Shown here piece after piece: positions 39,889 through 45,099 of a DNA stretch of 45,099 nucleotides. This DNA is from a virus. The notes beneath the pieces are model-generated. The model had not been told where the DNA came from and searched no databases. It worked only from the letters and a program-made list of their open reading frames with translations. Position numbers and translations under genes: made by a program. Every line of letters begins with the position of its first letter. The stretch's first letter is position 1. The stretch is taken from positions 1 to 45,099 of IMG/VR virus record IMGVR_UViG_3300017940_000002; one strand, given 5' to 3'.

Positions 39889-40611
39889 TTATGCTTCTCC
39901 TTCTTGCTGAAGTATCATCGGAATCGCTGGGTACTCCGCAGCCTGCGGTTTAGGTTCCGAAGTAAGGGTGGTGGCAAGATTACGTCCTTCATCTGAGACT
40001 GCAACCGAAGGTTGGGAAGAAGTCCGAATCTCCGCCACCACTTTATTTCCCTGCATTGAGAGGTAGGCAATCACGTTCTCAGGAAGCTGAGGACCACTGT
40101 CGCCACCACGTTCAACAGGGGCCTTCCCCTGCTCAGTCAAGGTCTTGTTAGGGTCGAATTGGAGGATTGTCTTAGCCGCAACAAGTGCTGATCGGAGATC
40201 TCTCCGCTGAGTGACCCCCTCCACAAGGGCACGAAGGGCAGCAGGAACTGCCGCTCGTGCAAGGTCTCGAATCTGGTCGTCTTCACCTGCGAGTTGTTCG
40301 TCAATCTGGGTAAGTCTTCCCTCAAGTAGCCCCTCCTCAATCTCTTTGTAAGTAGGAGTCTTAATCGCCAACGTAAGTGCTTGCGGCGTCAATCCAACCA
40401 TCTCCGCAATCTTGGCATCCGACATCCGGCCTGCAACGCGGTAGCGTGCGATCTGTTCATACCGAATGACACTCTTCGAGTTTAGAGACCCAGCAGGGCG
40501 ACCAGCCCCACCGCCAGTTCCGCTGGCTCCTTGCGAAGGTGAGCTTCCTGAACCAGTTTGCCCTCCAGCGTTGGATTGGGTGGAGGCGGTCGGTTTTGGA
40601 TAAGATGCCAT
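39889..40611 (-). CDS. Small terminase subunit
   Basis: 240 residues, first gene of the late operon, 10 bp before terL. A glycine/serine-rich N-terminus (1-38) ends in AGRPAGSLN. Residues 48-85 form a helix-turn-helix (YRVAGRMSDAKIAEMVGLTP, QALTLAIKTPTYKE) that should bind the packaging site. A helical oligomerisation segment (DQIRDLARAAVPAALRALVE) follows, and the tail is charged. Ribosome site GGGAG. The upstream promoter is TTGACT-17-TATACT. Confidence 0.8.
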   Translation of the reverse strand: MASYPKPTASTQSNAGGQTGSGSSPSQGASGTGGGAGRPAGSLNSKSVIRYEQIARYRVAGRMSDAKIAEMVGLTPQALTLAIKTPTYKEIEEGLLEGRLTQIDEQLAGEDDQIRDLARAAVPAALRALVEGVTQRRDLRSALVAAKTILQFDPNKTLTEQGKAPVERGGDSGPQLPENVIAYLSMQGNKVVAEIRTSSQPSVAVSDEGRNLATTLTSEPKPQAAEYPAIPMILQQEGEA

Positions 40612-40640
40612 TGGTGCAGTTCTCCCTGTAAGCAGTTCAA

Positions 40641-40669
40641 AGTATACTCCGTCTGCAGAGCAGAGTCAA
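40641..40669 (-). promoter_or_regulatory. Late-operon promoter (- strand)
   Basis: On the - strand TTGACT (40664-40669), a 17-bp spacer and TATACT (40641-40646), about 30 bp upstream of the terS start. It is the only clear promoter for the 24-kb late operon. Confidence 0.75.
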
Positions 40670-40933
40670 GACAATCTCGAAGGGATAAGTCTTAGTGCCG
40701 GAGGCATTTGTAAATAGTGTGCTACACTTTGTGTGACAATTTGGACGGAGGATTTCTCACTTCGTGATTTTAATCAATCTCTCCAACCAGAGAGTAATCA
40801 CCGCAGGTGTCGATTCTGGTATTTGGCAAAAAATTATTTATGTAGGAAGGAGCGGTAAATATCAAATTGAAATTTTAGCCCATGTCACTTCCTGGGGCTC
40901 CTGTGCCAGCAGGGGGAGCACCATTAACTAGTT

Positions 40934-40971
40934 GGTTACTAATGGGATGGTTACTAATGGGATGGTTACTA
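40934..40971 (+). repeat. 15-bp iteron-like direct repeats
   Basis: ggttactaatgggat occurs twice in perfect tandem (40934-40948, 40949-40963), followed by ggttacta (40964-40971). Confidence 0.75.
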
Positions 40972-41126
40972 GTAAGTTTGATACTAAGTGTGGTGAAGTA
41001 AATCAATCGTATGATTTAATCTATCTTGCAATTGAAGCTCCAATGATTGTTAAGATATGTAATGCTTCGCATTGGAGTTATCCACAGCCCCTATGGGAAA
41101 TAGAATATACAGGACATACAATATGA
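40947..41126 (+). CDS. Doubtful small ORF in the origin region
   Basis: 59 residues. The first ten residues come from the 15-bp repeats. The end (ICNASHWSYPQPLWEIEYTGHTI) looks like real protein sequence. No ribosome site. The stop overlaps the ATG of the next mini-ORF (ATGA), whose product IIHPSDVIDSNGL reads like a continuation, so the pair may be one gene broken by a frameshift. Confidence 0.3.
   Translation: MVTNGMVTSKFDTKCGEVNQSYDLIYLAIEAPMIVKICNASHWSYPQPLWEIEYTGHTI
41078..41086 (+). promoter_or_regulatory. DnaA box
   Basis: TTATCCACA, an exact match to the TTATNCACA consensus. Confidence 0.5.
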
Positions 41127-41203
41127 TTATTCATCCTTCGGATGTGATTGATTCTAATGGACTTGGGACGGTGGAGCAAGGGAATATGGTTATCAGTAGA
41201 TGA
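41123..41203 (+). CDS. Doubtful 26-residue mini-ORF (possible frameshift partner)
   Basis: Starts at an ATG overlapping the preceding stop and encodes IIHPSDVIDSNGLGTVEQGN then MVISR. The HPSD segment after EIEYTGHT is the sort of continuous strand-turn expected in one small domain. It is a short coupled gene, a decayed gene, or chance. Confidence 0.25.
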   Translation: MIIHPSDVIDSNGLGTVEQGNMVISR

Positions 41204-41262
41204 TAAATCATATGTCATATACTATGATAAGTAGTAAGTGCTTTAGAAGCAAGGTGGTAAGC

Positions 41263-41271
41263 TGTGGAAAA
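41263..41271 (-). promoter_or_regulatory. DnaA box, second, reverse orientation
   Basis: TGTGGAAAA on + strand, i.e. TTTTCCACA on -, a common DnaA-box variant. Confidence 0.4.
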
Positions 41272-41375
41272 CTTTTGGGCTTGGGATTGCAATAGTAAGG
41301 GAGTAAGAATCAAACAAGCGCACACACGCTCACAAGTGCAGAATGAAAATCATTTACTGATGAGGAGAAAACAAA

Positions 41376-41723
41376 ATGACAATCGAAACGAAAGAACTAG
41401 CTTCCATGCGCGATAGCTTCGCGCTTGCGTCCGATGACGGACAGAGGATTAACTCATCTGATTCCAGAACAATCGTTGTAGTCCTGAGCGAAGCACAACA
41501 CACAGAGCTTCTCAACATCCTTGAACATGATCACGCGGGGAAAGAAAAGCACCTTGATGAACTCTGTGAGAACATGATGTTGCAGGGGATTACAGCGCGG
41601 ATTCGGTCGATTGAGTACAGCGAGAGGACCAAAAAGAACGCGGAACTTGCGAAACTGGTCGCGGAGTGCAAGAATCCAGAGGAACTAGCCTCGCTGCTGA
41701 CGAAGTTGAAAGCACGTCCTTAG
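41376..41723 (+). CDS. Unknown early helical protein
   Basis: 115 residues, GAGGAG ribosome site. A basic beta start (TIVVVLSEAQHTELLNIL) is followed by helices with conserved-looking spacing (HAGKEKHLDELCENMMLQGI; NPEELASLLTKLKARP). It is the first gene of the rightmost early cluster and ends 47 bp before an intrinsic terminator. No family is recognised. Confidence 0.72.
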   Translation: MTIETKELASMRDSFALASDDGQRINSSDSRTIVVVLSEAQHTELLNILEHDHAGKEKHLDELCENMMLQGITARIRSIEYSERTKKNAELAKLVAECKNPEELASLLTKLKARP

Positions 41724-41770
41724 AGCGCCGATCTAAGATGCAAAGGCATCTGATAAGATGCTGGCAAGCG

Positions 41771-41800
41771 AATCCCACTCGAAAGGGTGGGATTTTCCTT
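41771..41800 (+). terminator. Intrinsic terminator after 41376-41723
   Basis: Stem aatcccac / gtgggatt (41771-41778, 41787-41794), 8-nt loop, then ttccttt. Confidence 0.8.
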
Positions 41801-41824
41801 TGATCCTGCTCCACAGTCCGATGA

Positions 41825-41845
41825 ATCGTTTACATTGGAAACAAT
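41825..41845. promoter_or_regulatory. Dispersed 21-bp palindrome, copy 5
   Basis: Left arm ATCGTTTAC, centre ATT, right arm GGAAACAAT, followed by a second right half-site (attgggaacaat, ending 41860). It lies 40 bp upstream of 41886-42314. Confidence 0.65.
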
Positions 41846-41885
41846 TACATTGGGAACAATATGCAGAACAAGCTGAGAGGAATCT

Positions 41886-42314
41886 ATGATTATGAGCAAC
41901 CGGCCAATCCACATCGTTTGTGAAAATGGGACATCCCGTTTGGCTCCTTCAATCAAGCGAAGTCACCGCGAAGCCGAGCGGGATTGGGCGCGCAAGGCAC
42001 TATTCTCTCTTTGTGGCAAGTTGGATGATCCTTTGTCACCTCCGCTACCACTTGCCCCACCGAGGTGTGACGGCATGAGATGCCCGCCTCCAGCCAGAGT
42101 CAAGCTACAGAGCAATGGCGGCTTGCAGCCTTCCTCAGTTGTACCCCGTCCGATTGTACGAACCCCAGCGAGACAAGCCTCCTCGCTTTGCACTTCGTGG
42201 ACTCCGCCCCATTACCACAAGCTCTTCTGCGCCCACGACAGGTTTCGCGGGCTGCCTTGTGGGGCCTGCAGGCGATCGACTGCCGAAGGCAGGGAGTGGC
42301 TTGCAAGCATTTGA
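41886..42314 (+). CDS. Proline-rich protein with C-terminal zinc knuckle
   Basis: 142 residues, GAGAGGAATCT before the start. The middle is proline/arginine-rich and probably disordered. The C-terminus FCAHDRFRGLPCGACRRSTAEGREWL has C-x2-H and C-x2-C, a short zinc-knuckle seen on other phage proteins. Overlapping alternative frames exist (for example 42115-42369), so the frame is moderately sure. Its start lies just after palindrome copy 5. Confidence 0.45.
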   Translation: MIMSNRPIHIVCENGTSRLAPSIKRSHREAERDWARKALFSLCGKLDDPLSPPLPLAPPRCDGMRCPPPARVKLQSNGGLQPSSVVPRPIVRTPARQASSLCTSWTPPHYHKLFCAHDRFRGLPCGACRRSTAEGREWLASI

Positions 42315-42757
42315 GTACCATTGTGAACGTCCAAAGGACGAGGGAGAGAGGAATGAGCAAAGAGCGTAAGTCCTTTGTAATCCGAAGGATAGCATTTCTC
42401 TCTCTCTCGTGCGCCTCACCCCCTATGCGTATGCATGAGTGCTTCCGGGGAGTGTCAAATATATGAAATAGCATAGGGATATGAAGTTACATATAGTATA
42501 TATGGTATTATATATTATATATAACTAATGTCATAGTACTAATATCTTTAATGCAGGGCAAAGTCCCTAGATATTTTTGGTAAACTCCTTCGGAGTTACC
42601 GACGGAGTTACCGTAATTATGACAATTTGTGTCACTTTGTAAGTCCCTGTGAAGTAGAATAAGACAACACAAGGGACATGAGAGACAAGAGCGAGAGAAA
42701 GATGACAAGTCCTTTATTTTCAATAAGATAAAAGTCCTTGACATCTCTCCCTCCCCC
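42315..42757 (+). other. Gene-free region with A+T-rich block and hairpin
   Basis: No convincing gene. A very A+T-rich stretch (about 42465-42540), a hairpin ggtaaactcc-ttc-ggagttacc with a one-base bulge (42579-42600), followed by a second cggagttaccg, and the CAATAAGATA motif at 42721. Confidence 0.5.
42721..42730 (+). promoter_or_regulatory. CAATAAGATA motif, copy 3
   Basis: caataagata, seven bases before TTGACA at 42738-42743. A second, better-spaced promoter follows at 42758. Confidence 0.45.
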
Positions 42758-42786
42758 TTGCATTTCACACAAGACTATGCTATAAT
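42758..42786 (+). promoter_or_regulatory. Extended -10 promoter for the 42836 cluster
   Basis: TTGCAT (42758-42763), 17-bp spacer, TATAAT (42781-42786) with TGC immediately upstream (extended -10). It drives 42836 onwards and probably the wrap-around gene. Confidence 0.7.
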
Positions 42787-42835
42787 TGCTTTGCAATCGA
42801 GCCTTGCTAAGCAGTGGGAGAAAGTGAGTACTAAG

Positions 42836-43486
42836 ATGGCCAGGAATATAACTGATGTTACCGAGATGTATAAACCAAGCACACCAATCTGCAGATGTGG
42901 AAGGGTAACATTTCCAATCCATTGTAAGGCGTGCGGATCAACCTCTAAGTACTCACGGGTGTCTGAGGGACAGGTTATAAACATCCCACCACTGCGCGGT
43001 AGTCTTTCGGAGGGCCTGGGAGAAGAAAGAAACATCTTAATCAAACGGTGTGTCTGTCGTTACTGTGGGCACGCCTATTTTGAGAATGATGATTGCTTCG
43101 CACCAGTGCTGGTACAGAAACCTTCGGCAGCGGATGCAAAAGCAGCCCGCGCTGCAATTCAACGGACTGGAACCACAGCATTAAGTGCCGCTGATGTTGA
43201 GAAGGTTATTGAGGGTGTGAAGAGGATTGCAGCAGAGCGGGCTGGCACACCTTACGCCCTCCCAACAGGCCCAAATGTGGTGACTACTCAGGAAAAGTGG
43301 CGACGTATTCGTGTGGGTGAGGCGAAGCCTGAGGATTTTGACGGCCTGTCGATTATCAAGAAGGAAGACACACCGTTGTTACCTGATGAGCTTCCTGATA
43401 AACTGCCCGATGAACTTCAACCCGACGAACCGATAATGAATTCAGAAGAAAAAGCTGAGTTTGATAAATGGATGAAAGGAGATTGA
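42836..43486 (+). CDS. Two-zinc-ribbon early protein
   Basis: 216 residues from the ATG at 42836 (GGGAG upstream; the in-frame extension to 42758 covers the promoter and is rejected). Two zinc modules: ICRCGRVTFPIHCKACG (about 18-34) and RCVCRYCGHAY (about 71-81). A helical AADAKAARAAIQRTGT segment and an acidic repeat tail (LPDELPDKLPDELQPDEP) follow. It may bind nucleic acid or host polymerase. No named family. Confidence 0.75.
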   Translation: MARNITDVTEMYKPSTPICRCGRVTFPIHCKACGSTSKYSRVSEGQVINIPPLRGSLSEGLGEERNILIKRCVCRYCGHAYFENDDCFAPVLVQKPSAADAKAARAAIQRTGTTALSAADVEKVIEGVKRIAAERAGTPYALPTGPNVVTTQEKWRRIRVGEAKPEDFDGLSIIKKEDTPLLPDELPDKLPDELQPDEPIMNSEEKAEFDKWMKGD

Positions 43487-43488
43487 AG

Positions 43489-43698
43489 ATGGAACCATCT
43501 GAGGATGAGTTTTTTGATCCTGCTGAGTTCGAAGCCAAAGCATTCGAGGTTTTAGTATCTGGTGGAAACCCTATTCTTGAGCAGATGCGGAGGAACCGCA
43601 GCTCACTTTGTGAGCTTAATTATTGGCTCAACAGCGACAGGCAAGGGGCACTACCGCAGCAACAGATTCTTTTCTTGGAACGGCTCTACCGAGCTTAA
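43489..43698 (+). CDS. Small protein with QILFLERLY end
   Basis: 69 residues from the ATG at 43489 (AGGAG upstream). The C-terminal PQQQILFLERLYRA resembles the end of 6488-6718 (SPKQLYWLRDIKSKY), suggesting a shared small module. The start is coupled to the gene before it. Confidence 0.68.
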   Translation: MEPSEDEFFDPAEFEAKAFEVLVSGGNPILEQMRRNRSSLCELNYWLNSDRQGALPQQQILFLERLYRA

Positions 43699-43714
43699 GG
43701 AGATTACGAAGACT

Positions 43715-44425
43715 ATGAAAAAAGGTGAAAAGAAACTCTACAAACTCACAGATGAATTCGGTGAGACAATGGGGAAAACTCGATGGGTTGACTCTGAGGG
43801 AAAAGTCCCGAAGGGCGGGATAACCCACTCAATTGATCCTGGGATCACCCTGAAATACCCAGACCTGCCCCTCTGCTCTGGGGGATGGATTCACGCCTAT
43901 GAATCCCCACTGCTGGCGGTCTTACTGAATCCGAAACACGCTAATTTTCCTCCAGACAAAATGCGCCTTTTTGAGGCAAGGGGAATTATTGGAGAAAGAG
44001 AACACCAACTCAAAATTGGAACTCGATCATTAACCACAATCCGAGAGATTCCCCTCCCACAAATTACCCCGAATCAAAAAACTGCCTTTGGAATTCTTTG
44101 TGTTAGGGGTGTAGAACAAAGCCCAACTTGGAATAGATGGGCAGACAATTGGTTAAATGGAAAAGATCGCTCGGCGGCGTCGGCGGCGGCGGCGTCGGCG
44201 TCGGCGGCGTCGGCGGCGGCGTGGTGGGCGGCGTCGGCGTCGGCATCGGCGGCGCCGACGTGGTGGGCGTCGGCGGCGGCGTCGGCGGCGTGGTGGGCGG
44301 CGACGGCGGCGGCGTCGGCATCGGCGTCGGCGGCGGCATCGGCGGCGGCGACGTGGTGGGCGGCGTCGGCAAACAAGTCATTGAATTTAATAAAACTAGC
44401 AGAGGGGTGTCTTAAGTATGAGTAA
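43715..44425 (+). CDS. Phage protein with Ala/Ser/Trp low-complexity repeat
   Basis: 236 residues from the ATG at 43715. Residues 1-145 form a conserved domain: WIHAYESPLLAVLLNPKHAN, GTRSLTTIREIPLP and FGILCVRGV match a phage family I associate with DUF7666-type proteins (the name is from memory). Residues 153-219 are an Ala/Ser/Thr/Trp stretch coded by GC-rich triplets, with WW pairs. The C-terminus INLIKLAEGCLKY-like (NLIKLAEGCLKYE) returns to normal sequence. It overlaps the next gene by 8 bp. The function is unknown. Confidence 0.82.
   Translation: MKKGEKKLYKLTDEFGETMGKTRWVDSEGKVPKGGITHSIDPGITLKYPDLPLCSGGWIHAYESPLLAVLLNPKHANFPPDKMRLFEARGIIGEREHQLKIGTRSLTTIREIPLPQITPNQKTAFGILCVRGVEQSPTWNRWADNWLNGKDRSAASAAAASASAASAAAWWAASASASAAPTWWASAAASAAWWAATAAASASASAAASAAATWWAASANKSLNLIKLAEGCLKYE
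44171..44370 (+). repeat. GCG/TCG/TGG triplet-repeat block
   Basis: About 200 bp of gcg and tcg codons with tggtgggcg interruptions, close to 80% G+C. No stop occurs in any frame, so arginine-rich and Gly/Val-rich shadow ORFs appear on both strands. Confidence 0.9.
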
Positions 44426-44660
44426 AACCGAAATCTACAAATGCGATTCCTGCGGAGCTACCAGAGGGATTGATAATCATTGGTTTACCGTAGTTGTTCG
44501 TACAGCCGACATAACAAAAGAAAAGAAGCCGGTGACTTGGCCAGGAATAATTGAGATCAGGAAATTCACCCCTGACCATGCTGAGATGGAAGGTGCGCTC
44601 CACATCTGCTCTGCCGAGTGCATTGCCAAGATTGTAATTCAGAACCATGACAAGCTTTAG
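44418..44660 (+). CDS. Small zinc-ribbon protein
   Basis: 80 residues. YKCDSCGA at the start and CSAEC at the end (C-x2-C ... C-x3-C) give a four-cysteine zinc site around a small beta domain (HWFTVVVRTADI). It overlaps the repeat-protein gene by 8 bp. Confidence 0.72.
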   Translation: MSKTEIYKCDSCGATRGIDNHWFTVVVRTADITKEKKPVTWPGIIEIRKFTPDHAEMEGALHICSAECIAKIVIQNHDKL

Positions 44661-44678
44661 CGCCTACGGCGCAGCTTT
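44660..44678 (+). terminator. Weak terminator-like hairpin
   Basis: gcgcc-tac-ggcgc followed by agctttaa, directly after the zinc-ribbon stop. Confidence 0.4.
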
Positions 44679-44702
44679 AATATTCTAACCTTGCCACCTC
44701 CC

Positions 44703-44719
44703 TTCGATACTTTATCGAA
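44703..44719. promoter_or_regulatory. Inverted repeat upstream of the wrap-around gene
   Basis: TTCGATA-ctt-TATCGAA, perfect 7-bp arms; a further half-site tttatcgaa follows at 44731-44739. Confidence 0.5.
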
Positions 44720-44775
44720 TGGATTCTTTCTTTATCGAAGATAAGAGATGGCTGGGATTAGTTTATTAAAAACTA

Positions 44776-44796
44776 ATTGTTTCCATTAGAAACAAT
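44776..44796. promoter_or_regulatory. Dispersed 21-bp palindrome, copy 6
   Basis: Left arm ATTGTTTCC, right arm AGAAACAAT; the inner 8-bp arms attgtttc / gaaacaat are perfect. It lies 40 bp upstream of the wrap-around gene. A second inverted repeat, ttagttt-attaa-aaactaa, abuts it on the left. Confidence 0.68.
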
Positions 44797-44835
44797 ACAA
44801 GAAGGCGGAGAAATCCGCAAAGAAAAGAGGAAATC

Positions 44836-45099
44836 ATGCGTAAAGCATTTTCATGCCTTGTTGACATCGACGCAAAAAGAGTGACGTGGAAATTAGGCGT
44901 CGATGCGCACTTCGAACTGGTCGCGCTCGGGGGATACAAAGACGACACGGCTGACTCGCGCAAAATGTTGTTTGCCAAAATTGAGATCACTCCAAAGAAC
45001 GGCGATTACCTGAACCCGGATGAGTGGGTATACCGGGTTGACGAATCTCCTACTCCGATGTGGATTGGTCGAGAGCACGAGGAGGCTTGCCGGAGAGCA
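44836..45099 (+). CDS. Wrap-around tetrapeptide-repeat protein, N-terminal part
   Basis: Starts at the ATG after AAAGAGG and continues in frame through the contig end into 1-678. The first 75 residues form a compact domain (LVDIDAKRVTWKLGVDAHFE, RKMLFAKIEITPKNG, DEWVYRVDE) typical of small phage proteins with an added repeat. Only the part from 44836 to 44976 is unique; the rest is the repeated end. Confidence 0.85.
   Translation, partial: MRKAFSCLVDIDAKRVTWKLGVDAHFELVALGGYKDDTADSRKMLFAKIEITPKNGDYLNPDEWVYRVDESPTPMWIGREHEEACRRA
44977..45099. repeat. Terminal overlap, copy 2
   Basis: Identical to 1-123; the unique genome is therefore 44,976 bp. Confidence 0.9.

Larger units (their letters stand above)
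40690..41375. other. Gene-poor divergent region, candidate replication origin
   Basis: About 690 bp between the diverging arms. It holds A+T-rich stretches, a 15-bp direct repeat (40934-40971), two DnaA-box matches, and the hairpins ctctc-caacca-gagag (40779-40794), aatgc-ttc-gcatt (41061-41073) and catcc-ttc-ggatg (41132-41144). Only one weak pair of small ORFs is present. The combination fits an iteron- and DnaA-dependent origin; function is inferred. Confidence 0.45.

Noticed and set aside
40695-40740. + strand promoter with TACACT at 40723
   Set aside because: No acceptable -35 hexamer at 16-18 bp.
42115-42466. Alternative ORFs 42115-42369 and 42080-42466
   Set aside because: The frame at 41886 has a better start and a C-terminal zinc knuckle; the others look random.
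42738-42786. TTGACA at 42738 paired with TATAAT at 42781
   Set aside because: The spacer would be 37 bp; TTGCAT at 42758 gives the correct 17 bp.
44074-44415. Poly-Arg, Gly/Val and Asp/Ala/His ORFs in the GC block
   Set aside because: By-product of the triplet repeat, which contains no stop in any frame.

Overview
The window is a complete tailed-phage genome assembled as a circle. The last 123 bases (44977-45099) repeat the first 123, so the unique circle is about 44,976 bp, and one gene (44836 through the junction to 678) runs across the ends. No integrase, tRNA, CRISPR array or rRNA was seen. The virion module (small and large terminase, P22-type portal, scaffold-like protein, HK97-like capsid, tubular/beta-propeller tail proteins and large internal proteins, with no tape measure or sheath) points to a short-tailed podovirus-like phage. 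The large tail fibre carries a Sec signal peptide followed by GGTAPNTGAFTTV-type repeats. I associate that architecture with phages and prophages of diderm soil bacteria, especially Acidobacteriota, but the host assignment is an inference.

The right end plus the left third (about 41.4-45.1 kb and 1-16.2 kb) is read on the + strand. It starts with small early genes, many of them zinc-ribbon proteins, and two proteins with long low-complexity repeats (43715-44425 and the wrap-around gene). A likely strongly expressed protein follows (952-1512), with its own sigma70-like promoter and terminator. Next come a J-domain protein, a VWA protein and an FtsK-like translocase, then a small ribbon-helix-helix regulator that is probably leaderless (5544-5714). 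The replication and recombination block holds a PD-(D/E)XK nuclease with Fe-S-type cysteines, a Sak4-like ATPase, a probable ssDNA-binding protein and a ParB/HTH/methyltransferase fusion. It continues with a uracil-DNA-glycosylase/exonuclease protein, an HNH endonuclease, the polymerase domain of a family A DNA polymerase, a DUF3987-like P-loop protein and a GroES-like co-chaperonin.

The middle and right (16.2-40.6 kb) is read on the - strand from a good promoter at 40641-40669. The order is terS, terL (split by a DOD intein), a membrane/secreted protein, portal, scaffold, capsid, small zinc proteins, a Tlde1/L,D-transpeptidase-like enzyme, a full-length PurD-like ATP-grasp protein, tail proteins, signal-peptide fibre and internal virion proteins. 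The two arms converge on a strong hairpin terminator at 16196-16226. They diverge around a gene-poor region at 40.7-41.4 kb with iteron-like repeats and two DnaA boxes, a candidate replication origin.

Most notable: (i) a 21-bp palindrome, ATTGTTTAC-N3-GTAAACAAT, present in six dispersed copies and possibly bound by the ParB/HTH/methyltransferase; (ii) the PurD-like ATP-grasp gene coupled to a peptidoglycan L,D-transpeptidase-like gene inside the virion module; (iii) a DNA polymerase split into UDG-exonuclease and polymerase ORFs by an HNH gene; (iv) a repressor-like gene whose predicted transcription start coincides with its ATG; (v) two neighbouring early proteins built around expandable 12-bp and GC-triplet repeats.
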